Origin: CAYQQU01 sp964419545
GTDB taxonomy: Bacteria; Bacteroidota; Bacteroidia; Chitinophagales; Saprospiraceae
DNA: 64,000 bases
Assembly (NCBI GenBank): GCA_964419545.1
Contig: CAYQQU010000028.1
Span: 3,564-67,563, forward strand
Reading direction: 5' to 3'
Below are positions 15,303 to 25,737 of the stretch, one piece after another. A program made the translations under genes and the position numbers. The first letter of the stretch is position 1, and each line of letters starts with the position of its first letter. Under the pieces are notes generated by a model, which had not been told where the DNA came from, did no database searches, and saw nothing but the letters and a program-made list of their open reading frames with translations.

Positions 15303-16664
15303 ATGAGTAAGGATAAAATCGCCGTTTTCTGGCACCGCCGCGACTTGCGGCTGGAGGACAACGCCGGGCTGTACCACGCGCTGCGCGGCGAGCATCCCGT
15401 GCTGCCGCTTTTTATTTTCGACCGCCATATTCTCGACGACCTGGAAGATAAACACGACGCCCGCGTAAATTATATTCACGATAATGTGGTAGCGATCGAT
15501 CAGCAGCTGCAGGACCACCAAAGCGCGCTGCTCGTCCGCTACGGCAAACCGGAGGATATCTGGCCCGAAATATTGGATCAGTTCGACGTACAGGCCGTCT
15601 ACACCAATCGCGATTTCGAACCCTACGCGCTGGACCGGGATGAAAAGATCCGGAAATTACTCACCGGGCGCGACATTCCTTTTAGGACCTACAAAGACCA
15701 CCTGATCTTCGAAAAAGACGAAGTACTGAAAGACGACGGCGACCCTTATGTCGTGTTCACGCCTTACAGCCGAAAGTGGCGGGAGCGCCTGCTCAGCGAA
15801 CCGCCGCGCTACGGCGCGGGCAAAGATGTGGTGTCTTATTATCTGCAGGGGTATCCCACCGAAAAGTACTTCGGCAACTTTTACAAAGCTCAGGCCCGAA
15901 ACCTACCATCGCTCGCAGATATGGGATTTGCTCCTTCCGACGTCCCGATCCCTCCCCGCACAGTCAAAAAGGGGCTTATCCGCAATTACGATGAAACGCG
16001 CGACATTCCGGCCATCCGGGGCACCTCGCGCCTCGGTATCCACTTCCGCTTCGGCGTCATCAGCATTCGGGAGAAAGCCCGGAAAGCTTTCCACCTCAAT
16101 GATACTTTTCTCACCGAGCTCATCTGGCGCGATTTTTACGCCCAGATCCTGGCCCATTTTCCTCATGTGGAAACCAAATCTTTTCGCCCCGAATACGACA
16201 CCATCCCCTGGCGCAACGACGAAGCCGAGTTTCAGCGGTGGTGCGAAGGAAAAACCGGCTATCCCATCGTGGACGCCGGCATGCGGGAACTCAACCAAAC
16301 CGGGTTTATGCACAATCGCGTACGCATGATCACGGCCAGCTTCCTCACCAAACACCTGCTGATCCACTGGACGTGGGGCGAGGCTTATTTCGGAAAAAAA
16401 CTACTCGATTACGAACTGGCGAGCAATAACGGAGGCTGGCAATGGGCGGCGGGCAGCGGCACCGACGCCGCCCCCTATTTTCGCATTTTTAACCCTACCT
16501 CCCAATTGAAAAAGTTCGATAAAGACCTCGAATACGTCAAGCAATGGGTGCCCGAGTACGGCACGGACGAATACCCGGAGCCGATGGTCGACCACAAAGC
16601 CGCCCGCGAGCGCTGCCTGGCTACCTACAAAGAAGCGCTGGACAAAGCAAAAAACAAATCCTGA
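15303..16664 (+). CDS. phrB: Deoxyribodipyrimidine photolyase (class I, CPD type)
   Basis: The 453-residue protein repairs UV-induced cyclobutane pyrimidine dimers using blue light. The N-terminal half is the antenna-binding Rossmann-like domain (AVFWHRRDLRLEDNAGL, LFIFDRHIL). The C-terminal half is the FAD-binding domain. Landmarks are GTSRLGIHFRFG, TELIWRDFYAQIL, GYPIVDAGMRELNQTGFMHN and the catalytic-core stretch NNGGWQWAAGSGTDAAPYFR. The full set of these motifs and the length (family about 430-480) support a functional class I photolyase rather than a cryptochrome. It diverges from the TPR lipoprotein gene. Confidence 0.95.
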   Translation: MSKDKIAVFWHRRDLRLEDNAGLYHALRGEHPVLPLFIFDRHILDDLEDKHDARVNYIHDNVVAIDQQLQDHQSALLVRYGKPEDIWPEILDQFDVQAVYTNRDFEPYALDRDEKIRKLLTGRDIPFRTYKDHLIFEKDEVLKDDGDPYVVFTPYSRKWRERLLSEPPRYGAGKDVVSYYLQGYPTEKYFGNFYKAQARNLPSLADMGFAPSDVPIPPRTVKKGLIRNYDETRDIPAIRGTSRLGIHFRFGVISIREKARKAFHLNDTFLTELIWRDFYAQILAHFPHVETKSFRPEYDTIPWRNDEAEFQRWCEGKTGYPIVDAGMRELNQTGFMHNRVRMITASFLTKHLLIHWTWGEAYFGKKLLDYELASNNGGWQWAAGSGTDAAPYFRIFNPTSQLKKFDKDLEYVKQWVPEYGTDEYPEPMVDHKAARERCLATYKEALDKAKNKS

Positions 16665-16733
16665 CGGACGAAGCCGACTTGTCCGGAGGAATACAACTTA
16701 ACTAATCAGGGGTTTTAATACAAAATTAAAATC

Positions 16734-16765
16734 TTTAAATTGGCGGTAGCTCTTAACTAAATTTC
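16734..16765 (+). promoter_or_regulatory. Promoter-like site upstream of gdhA
   Basis: TTTA at 16734-16737 and TAAATTTC at 16758-16765 are separated by 20 nt, a near match to the Bacteroidota promoter. It lies about 17 nt before the gdhA ATG. Confidence 0.4.
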
Positions 16766-16781
16766 GAAAACCAAATTCAAC

Positions 16782-18146
16782 ATGACTACCTTAACTCCTG
16801 ACGCCGTCAAAGGAAAGCTGGCTCCGTTTATGGACTTTGTGCAGCAGCAAAACCCCAACGAACCGGAATTCCATCAGGCGGTGCACGAATTCGCAGCAGT
16901 GGTGCTGCCTTTTGTCGAAAAACATCCGCAATACCAGGACCAAGCCCTGCTGGCCCGGCTTACCGAACCCGACCGGGTGATCAGCTTCCGCGTCACCTGG
17001 ACGGACGACCGCGGTCAGGTGCAGGTAAACAAAGGGTACCGGGTGGAATTCAACAATGCCATCGGCCCGTACAAAGGCGGCCTCCGGTTTCATCCTTCGG
17101 TCAACCTGAGCATCCTGAAATTCCTCGGCTTCGAGCAAATTTTCAAGAACAGCCTGACGACCTTGCCCATGGGCGGCGGCAAGGGCGGCGCCAACTTCGA
17201 CCCCAAAGGGAAGTCGGACGGTGAAGTGATGCGCTTTTGCCAGTCGTTCATGACCGAACTGGCCCGCCACATCGGACCGGATACGGACGTTCCGGCCGGC
17301 GATATCGGCGTCGGCGCCCGCGAGATCGGCTACCTCTACGGGCAGTACAAGCGCCTGCGCAACGAACATACCGGCGTGCTCACCGGCAAGGGTTTGTCCT
17401 TCGGCGGCAGCCACATCCGGCCGGAAGCCACCGGCTACGGACTGGTTTACTTCCTGCGCGAAATGATGATCGCCCGCGGCGACTGCATCAACGATAAAAC
17501 TTACGTCGTCTCCGGATCGGGGAACGTCGCCCAGTATGCTGTGGAAAAGCTGCTCCACCTGGGCGGGAAAGTGGTGGCCATGTCCGATTCGGGAGGCGTG
17601 ATCTTCGACGCGGACGGCATCGACGGCGAAAAGCTGGAATGGATCAAGGAGCTGAAAAATGTACGCCGGGGACGCATCCGGGAATACGCCGACGCCTTCG
17701 GCGCCCATTACATCGAAGGCGGAAAACCCTGGCAGATCCCCTGCGACGTCGCCCTGCCCTGCGCTACGCAAAATGAACTCGACGCCGAGGACGCCCGCAC
17801 CCTGGTGAAAAACGGCTGTAAAGCCGTAGCGGAAGGGGCCAACATGCCGGTGACCGCCGAAGGTATTCAGGTATTGCAGGAAGGGGAGGTGCTTTTCGCT
17901 CCCGGCAAGGCTTCCAATGCCGGCGGCGTGGCCACTTCCGGCCTGGAGATGGCGCAAAACAGCCTGAAAATGGCCTGGACGCGGGACGAAGTCGACAGCC
18001 GGCTGCAGGAAATCATGAAAAACATCCACCAGCAGTGTATGACCTACGGACGCGAGGCCGGCGGTCGCATCGACTATGTCAAAGGCGCCAATATCGGCGG
18101 CTTCGTCAAAGTAGCCGACGCGGTGCTGGCCCAGGGCGTGATCTGA
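16782..18146 (+). CDS. gdhA: NADP-type glutamate dehydrogenase
   Basis: The 454-residue enzyme makes glutamate from 2-oxoglutarate and ammonia in the cytoplasm. The family's catalytic stretch is complete: YKGGLRFHPSVNLSILKFLGFEQIFKNSLT, then LPMGGGKGGANFDPKGKSD with the catalytic lysines. VPAGDIGVGAREIGYLYGQYKR follows. The dinucleotide-binding fold shows GSGNVAQYAVEKL, and PGKASNAGGVATSGLEMAQNS is near the end. The length of about 450 is that of the hexameric class (GdhA) used for ammonium assimilation. It converges with the subtilisin gene, whose stop is 3 nt away. Confidence 0.97.
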   Translation: MTTLTPDAVKGKLAPFMDFVQQQNPNEPEFHQAVHEFAAVVLPFVEKHPQYQDQALLARLTEPDRVISFRVTWTDDRGQVQVNKGYRVEFNNAIGPYKGGLRFHPSVNLSILKFLGFEQIFKNSLTTLPMGGGKGGANFDPKGKSDGEVMRFCQSFMTELARHIGPDTDVPAGDIGVGAREIGYLYGQYKRLRNEHTGVLTGKGLSFGGSHIRPEATGYGLVYFLREMMIARGDCINDKTYVVSGSGNVAQYAVEKLLHLGGKVVAMSDSGGVIFDADGIDGEKLEWIKELKNVRRGRIREYADAFGAHYIEGGKPWQIPCDVALPCATQNELDAEDARTLVKNGCKAVAEGANMPVTAEGIQVLQEGEVLFAPGKASNAGGVATSGLEMAQNSLKMAWTRDEVDSRLQEIMKNIHQQCMTYGREAGGRIDYVKGANIGGFVKVADAVLAQGVI

Positions 18147-18149
18147 GGG

Positions 18150-19565
18150 CTACTCCTTGTCCTTGACCGGCGCGTCGCTCGCGGGCGCTTCGGCGAGGAT
18201 GGCGTAAGCGCGCTCAAAGTTCGGAATGCCGTAGCCCAGCTCCGCATCCGGCGCATCGTATTGATGAGCGCTGCGGATGACGGCCTCGCGGATTTCCCGG
18301 TTGCTGCGCTCCGGGAACGCCTCCCAGAGCGCGGCGATCAGCCCGGTGATGATGGGAGCGGAAAAAGAAGTGCCGCTGGCCACCATAACCTGATAGCTAT
18401 CGGGAGAAGCGACGGCCACAAACTGGCCAGGCCCGGCGATGTCCGGTTTGATGCGGCCGTCGGCGGCCGGTCCGATTGAACTGAAAGAAGCCTTCTCGCC
18501 CCGGAAATCGGTAGCGCCAACCGCTAGGGCGCCGGCAGCGTCGGAAGGTACGCCGATATGGCGCCATACCGAGTTGCCTTCGTTCCCGGCGCTGGAAACG
18601 ACGATCATTCCTTTGTCGAAAGCGAGGTTGGCGGCCCGGCTGGCCATGCCGGTGCGGCCGTTGAGCGCCTGAAAGTCGTAGTTCATGGTCGAATCGTTAA
18701 AGGTCGTATAGCCCAGCGAGGAGTTGATGATGTCTACCCCGGCGCTGTCGGCGTATTCGACGCCGGCGATCCAGTTGCATTCTTCGATGCGGTACTCGCC
18801 TTTGGTGTCTTCCGTTTTGATGAGCAGGTAATCGGCGCCGGGCGCAGTGCCGACCAGAAGGTTGGGTAGATAAGCCGCCATGGTGGACAGGACCTGGGTG
18901 CCGTGCGTGCTGCCTTCGTAGGCAATGCTGTCGCCTTCCACAAAGTCGCGGGTCGCCAGGATGCCGTTGCGCAGGCGGAGGCTGTCAAAGAAAGGCATGA
19001 CGTCCACATTGTAGAAACCGCCGTCGAGGACGCCGATCATTTTTCCTTTTCCCGTATATCCGGAGGCGTGCAAGCCGATGCCGCGCAGCATAGCGATCTG
19101 CAGGCTGGCGTAGCCGTAGGGGCGGTCGGGCAACCCTTCGTAGCCGGCCGTGTCCGGCAGGATGGCTCCGCCGCCTTTGCGGGTCACCGAGGAGAGCACC
19201 GGCCCTACGTAGGCGATGCTGTCGACGAAGGGCAGGGCGCGCAGGGTGTCGACGGTGCGAGGGGTCATTTTTACCGTCACGGCGTTGAACCAGCGCGAAG
19301 TATGGTGTACGGCGGCGCCGCGTCGCCGCAGGCTGTCGACGTACCATGCGTTGACCGGGAAATCCTGGGCGCTGATCGCGATGCCGTGGCGTTCGCGCCG
19401 CTCGATGGCCCGCCGGCACAGGAATGCTTCCGGGGCTTCCGTCCGGTAGAGGGATTGGTCTTTATCGGTGAAGGTCACCCAAAAGTAGGCCGCCTTGTCC
19501 GGGCGCTGCGCCCGGGCCGGCAGGATAAACAGGAGGAGGAGGGCGCCAACCCATAATTTTTTCAT
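18150..19565 (-). CDS. Secreted S8 (subtilisin-like) serine peptidase
   Basis: The 471-residue protein begins with a signal peptide (MKKLWVGALLLLFILPARAQ). An N-terminal propeptide-like region (about 25-130) precedes the peptidase domain. The catalytic triad is visible: Asp in MIGVLDGGFYNV, His in YEGSTHGTQVLSTM and Ser in VASGTSFSAPIITGL, with the oxyanion Asn in VVSSAGNEGNS. It lacks a recognisable T9SS sorting domain and ends shortly after the catalytic domain, so it is probably periplasmic or exported by another route. It begins 57 nt after the stop of the AAA+ gene with no clear promoter between them. This suggests co-transcription with aroK and the ATPase. Confidence 0.9.
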   Translation of the reverse strand: MKKLWVGALLLLFILPARAQRPDKAAYFWVTFTDKDQSLYRTEAPEAFLCRRAIERRERHGIAISAQDFPVNAWYVDSLRRRGAAVHHTSRWFNAVTVKMTPRTVDTLRALPFVDSIAYVGPVLSSVTRKGGGAILPDTAGYEGLPDRPYGYASLQIAMLRGIGLHASGYTGKGKMIGVLDGGFYNVDVMPFFDSLRLRNGILATRDFVEGDSIAYEGSTHGTQVLSTMAAYLPNLLVGTAPGADYLLIKTEDTKGEYRIEECNWIAGVEYADSAGVDIINSSLGYTTFNDSTMNYDFQALNGRTGMASRAANLAFDKGMIVVSSAGNEGNSVWRHIGVPSDAAGALAVGATDFRGEKASFSSIGPAADGRIKPDIAGPGQFVAVASPDSYQVMVASGTSFSAPIITGLIAALWEAFPERSNREIREAVIRSAHQYDAPDAELGYGIPNFERAYAILAEAPASDAPVKDKE

Positions 19566-19622
19566 AGCCGTTCACTTTGATGCGTTCCTTCTTTAACGCA
19601 AAACGGGCCGGAATAGTTATTC

Positions 19623-22874
<3,252 letters not shown>

Positions 22875-22905
22875 AGCCGATAAAACTAATAAATTTAGTA
22901 GTTAC

Positions 22906-23430
22906 TCAATGGCCGGTTATGTGAATAAATTGCCGGCAAAGCCTTTCTGCGGTATCGGTATCCGTTTCGGGAGGGGTGAAGACCACATGGGCGCGCTCGT
23001 AAAAAGGCCGCCGCTGTTGCAGCGTCTTCCGGATATAGGCTTCCAGTTCCTGCTCGTTCCTGCCGCGCAGGAGGGGGCGCTGTTCGCGTTCCCGACGCAG
23101 TCGCCGCAGCAGAGTAGCCGGCGGGATATCCAGAAAGAGGGTAAGGCCGTGCTGGTTCATCCAGGTCATATTGTCGAAAAAACAAGGCGCGCCGCCGCCC
23201 GTGGCGATCACCGCCGCCGTATGGCAAAGCGTAGCGTGGAGGGCGCGGCGTTCCAGTTCCCGGAAAACCGGCTCGCCCCAGGCGGCGAAAATATCGGTGA
23301 CGGCCTGGCCGGCCTCTTGCTCGATGCAGGTATCGAGGTCGACGAAAGGCAGCTGCAGCTGCTGCGCCAGCCGCCGGCCGGCAAAGGTTTTGCCGCTGCC
23401 CATGAAGCCAATGAGGTAAATGCGCATCAT
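22906..23430 (-). CDS. aroK: Shikimate kinase
   Basis: The 174-residue cytoplasmic enzyme phosphorylates shikimate in aromatic amino-acid synthesis. The P-loop is IGFMGSGKTFAGRRLA, and FVDLDTCIEQEAGQAVTDIF contains the shikimate-binding Asp. FRELERRAL and VIATGGGAPCF are the typical substrate-binding stretches, and RPLL is the lid arginine. All family landmarks are present at normal length (about 170). The protein could start at either of two adjacent Met codons. It is the first gene of an apparent minus-strand transcript with the AAA+ ATPase (31 nt downstream) and the subtilisin. Confidence 0.95.
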   Translation of the reverse strand: MMRIYLIGFMGSGKTFAGRRLAQQLQLPFVDLDTCIEQEAGQAVTDIFAAWGEPVFRELERRALHATLCHTAAVIATGGGAPCFFDNMTWMNQHGLTLFLDIPPATLLRRLRREREQRPLLRGRNEQELEAYIRKTLQQRRPFYERAHVVFTPPETDTDTAERLCRQFIHITGH

Positions 23431-23453
23431 TCTCGCCGCTCGGTAATGGTAAG

Positions 23454-23490
23454 CCGCCCCCTGAACTTAGGCAGGGGCGGAATCGTTTTT
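23454..23490 (+). terminator. Terminator-like hairpin in the divergent aroK / DUF1573 spacer
   Basis: CCGCCCC-CTG (23454-23463) pairs with CAGGGGCGG (23472-23480) with one bulged C, and GTTTTT (23485-23490) follows on the plus strand. No plus-strand gene ends here, so it may be a relic, a block to antisense transcription into the downstream promoter, or a structured site. Confidence 0.4.
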
Positions 23491-23518
23491 AATAAAAAAG
23501 CAAAAAGCGCTACTTTTG
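23488..23518 (+). promoter_or_regulatory. Promoter of the DUF1573 lipoprotein gene
   Basis: TACTTTTG at 23511-23518 matches the -7 consensus, with TTTA at 23488-23491 exactly 19 nt upstream as a near -33 match. Transcription would start close to the ATG at 23536, leaving a very short leader. Confidence 0.6.
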
Positions 23519-23535
23519 CGAAACTTAAAAATAAA

Positions 23536-24042
23536 ATGATGAAAGTACTCCTTTTTTTGGGCGTTACTTTGCTTCTTCTGACGGGCTGCGGGGAACAGCC
23601 GGCGCCCGGCGCCGAAAAGACGGTTCAGGAAATTAAAAGCGAAGGGCCGATTCGCAATGCCGATATCGTCCGCAACCCCATTTCCGCCAAGTCGCTCGAA
23701 GATACGGTAAACGTGGCCAAAATGACCTTCGCCGAGCTCAAGTACGACTTCGGGGAGGTAGATGAAGGGGCCGTCGTGACCCACGTTTTCGAATTCGTCA
23801 ACGACGGAAAACAGCCGCTGATCATCCAGGACGCCCGCTCGACCTGCGGATGCACCGTTCCGGACTGGCCTAAAGAGCCGATCGTGCCCGGCGAGGGCGG
23901 CGCCATCTCGGTGCGTTTCAACACCGAAGACAAGAAGGAAAAGCAGGTCAAGCCGATTACCATCACGGCCAATACCTATCCGGCGGTAACCCGCATTTAC
24001 CTGACGGGCTACGTTCATCCCAGGCCCGGGCAGGACCAATAA
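23536..24042 (+). CDS. DUF1573 domain lipoprotein
   Basis: The 168-residue protein has a lipoprotein signal (MMKVLLFLGVTLLLLTGCGEQ, lipobox LTGC). One DUF1573 domain follows: FAELKYDFGEVDEGAVVTHVFEFVNDGKQPLIIQDARSTCGCTVPDWPKEPIVPGE, an Ig-like sandwich with the characteristic STCGCTVP motif. The family is abundant in Bacteroidota, and its molecular role is unknown. Two adjacent ATG codons (23536, 23539) could serve as the start. The gene precedes yajC by 26 nt and is probably co-transcribed with it. A longer open frame extends upstream through aroK on the other strand but is not needed. Confidence 0.9.
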   Translation: MMKVLLFLGVTLLLLTGCGEQPAPGAEKTVQEIKSEGPIRNADIVRNPISAKSLEDTVNVAKMTFAELKYDFGEVDEGAVVTHVFEFVNDGKQPLIIQDARSTCGCTVPDWPKEPIVPGEGGAISVRFNTEDKKEKQVKPITITANTYPAVTRIYLTGYVHPRPGQDQ

Positions 24043-24068
24043 GCAATTAAAAACGAAAACAACCAATA

Positions 24069-24398
24069 ATGAATTTCCAATTTTTATTGTTACAGGCAGG
24101 AGGCGGTTCAGGAGGTCTGACCAGCCTGATCTTTTTCGGGGCGATGATCCTGATCCTGTACCTGTTTATGATTCGCCCGCAGGCCAAACGTCAGAAAGAG
24201 CAAAAGCAATTTTCCGAAAACCTTGAAAAAGGCGATGAAGTAGTGACCGCCAGCGGTATCCTGGGCCGGATCAATAAGATCGAAGAAGACGTCGTTACCC
24301 TGGAGGTAGGCAATAAACTCTATATCCGGGTTACCAGGAGTGCTATTTCCAAAGAAATGACGGATACGATGTATGGCTCCGGCGACAAGAAACAATGA
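24069..24398 (+). CDS. yajC: Preprotein translocase subunit YajC
   Basis: The 109-residue protein has one N-terminal transmembrane helix (LIFFGAMILILYLFMIRPQAKRQKEQKQF), the standard YajC pattern with IRPQxKR just after the helix. The soluble tail contains LEKGDEVVTASGILGRINKI and VTLEVGNKLYIRVTRSAIS, the small beta domain of the family. YajC associates with SecDF and SecYEG and with YidC in the inner membrane. The 3' end overlaps the next gene by 26 nt. Confidence 0.95.
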   Translation: MNFQFLLLQAGGGSGGLTSLIFFGAMILILYLFMIRPQAKRQKEQKQFSENLEKGDEVVTASGILGRINKIEEDVVTLEVGNKLYIRVTRSAISKEMTDTMYGSGDKKQ

Positions 24399-25353
24399 CC
24401 GGTTCCGTTTACCCAAGCTGAACCTGCGCGAAGACAGAGCTATACTGATCATCTGTATCGGTATAGCTCTTGTCTTTTGGTTGCTGGTCAAAATGTCGCA
24501 AACCTACCGCACCGAACGGCAGGTGAAACTCAATTTCGTATTGCCGGACGACCGCGCTTTTGCCGAGATGCCGCCGCGCGACGTGCGGGTACAGCTGGAG
24601 GGCAGCGGCTGGGACCTCATGTTCGAGTTTTTCTCCAACAGCGAAATTCCGCTCTTTTACGATTTGCGGGAAACGGACCAGCTCATACTCAACCGCGGGC
24701 AGCTGCGCACCGATATCTTCAACAACCTTTCTTCTAATGATCTCAAAATTACGGAAGTCAACTACGACGACATCAACGTGACCCTCGAGAAGAAAGCGAG
24801 CAAGCGGGTGCCCGTCGAACCGGCGATCGACCTCGTTCTCGACCCGGAGTACCACTTGCGCCGGCCCGTCACCATCACGCCCGACAGCGTCAGGCTCATC
24901 GGCCCGGCCAGCAAGATCGAGCCTGTCGAAAAATGGCGAACCGATTCGGTGGTGCTCTCCGGCGTCCGCTCCGATAAAAAGGTGAGCCTGCCGCTGCAAA
25001 AACCGCCCAATGAGGTCATTCTGGGAACCCAATCCGTGGAAGTGCAAATCGAAGTGGAACAGTTTACCGAAAAATCCCTCTTCGTGCCGCTCACCATTCG
25101 CAACGCCCCCGACAGCCTGCGGCTCTTCCCCCAGCGGATCAAACTGACGTGCGTGGTAGGGCTCAGCGATTACAACCGCGTTACGTCAAAAGACTTTATG
25201 GTAGAGGTGGACTTGAAAGACGTCCCGGTAAGCGAGGATAAAAATACGGCGCCCATCCAGTTGGTCAGCCAGCCGCATTTCGTCAAGAACGTGAAGTTCA
25301 GCCCCAAATCCGCCGAGTTCTATTTCGTCAAACAAAAAAAAGAAGAGGAGTAA
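24373..25353 (+). CDS. YbbR/CdaR-like domain protein with one membrane anchor
   Basis: The 326-residue protein has an N-terminal transmembrane segment (AILIICIGIALVFWLLVKM) followed by repeated YbbR-like beta domains (for example VTITPDSVRLIGPASKIEPV and TVxLxxxKxVxLPLQKPPNEVI-type strands). In Firmicutes the homologous CdaR regulates the c-di-AMP cyclase CdaA. No cyclase gene is adjacent here, so that role cannot be inferred. The start ATG lies inside yajC, a 26-nt overlap in another frame, which suggests translational coupling. It is the last gene before a 384-nt spacer. Confidence 0.85.
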   Translation: MAPATRNNDRFRLPKLNLREDRAILIICIGIALVFWLLVKMSQTYRTERQVKLNFVLPDDRAFAEMPPRDVRVQLEGSGWDLMFEFFSNSEIPLFYDLRETDQLILNRGQLRTDIFNNLSSNDLKITEVNYDDINVTLEKKASKRVPVEPAIDLVLDPEYHLRRPVTITPDSVRLIGPASKIEPVEKWRTDSVVLSGVRSDKKVSLPLQKPPNEVILGTQSVEVQIEVEQFTEKSLFVPLTIRNAPDSLRLFPQRIKLTCVVGLSDYNRVTSKDFMVEVDLKDVPVSEDKNTAPIQLVSQPHFVKNVKFSPKSAEFYFVKQKKEEE

Positions 25354-25404
25354 TGCGATTGCCGGGCCCTCACTGCACTATTCTCCATCCCGAAAATTCC
25401 GATC

Positions 25405-25438
25405 AAAAAAGCCCCGCCCCGCAACTGCGGAGCGAGGC
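25405..25438 (-). terminator. Orphan minus-strand terminator-like hairpin (distal)
   Basis: GCCCCGCCCCGC and GCGGAGCGAGGC (25411-25438) pair with two C-A mismatches around AACT. On the minus strand the stem is followed by TTTTTT (25410-25405). No minus-strand gene precedes it. Confidence 0.55.
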
Positions 25439-25481
25439 CTAAACGCGCTCTCTCAATGAGTTCTTCCGGGTTAAGCGCAGT

Positions 25482-25518
25482 AAAAACTGCCCCGGACATC
25501 CCGAAGGAGCCGGGGCAG
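25482..25518 (-). terminator. Orphan minus-strand terminator-like hairpin (proximal)
   Basis: Perfect 9-bp arms CTGCCCCGG (25487-25495) and CCGGGGCAG (25510-25518) enclose 14 nt. On the minus strand TTTTT (25486-25482) follows. Together with the hairpin at 25405-25438 it could end a small minus-strand RNA. The surrounding spacer (25354-25737) holds no other feature that I recognise apart from the dnaG promoter. Confidence 0.6.
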
Positions 25519-25690
25519 CCCACACACTATGAGAACACCCATAATTCTTTTGGCCGGCTTTTAATAATATTACGCCTTTCCCTACCAAAAAGATGTAACC
25601 AAAATGTTATTGTTTGAATCGAAATGTTAAAAAATATACTTAACTCGCTGATAGTCAGTTTTTTGTTAGTTAAAATGGTTGTCGTTAAAT

Positions 25691-25722
25691 TTTCCGGGCG
25701 TAGGGTGAAAACCGTATCTTTG
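25691..25722 (+). promoter_or_regulatory. Promoter of dnaG
   Basis: TATCTTTG at 25715-25722 matches the -7 consensus, with TTTC at 25691-25694 about 20 nt upstream. Transcription would start near 25729, only about 9 nt before the TTG start codon. Confidence 0.55.
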
Positions 25723-25737
25723 TAAAAACGAGTCATT

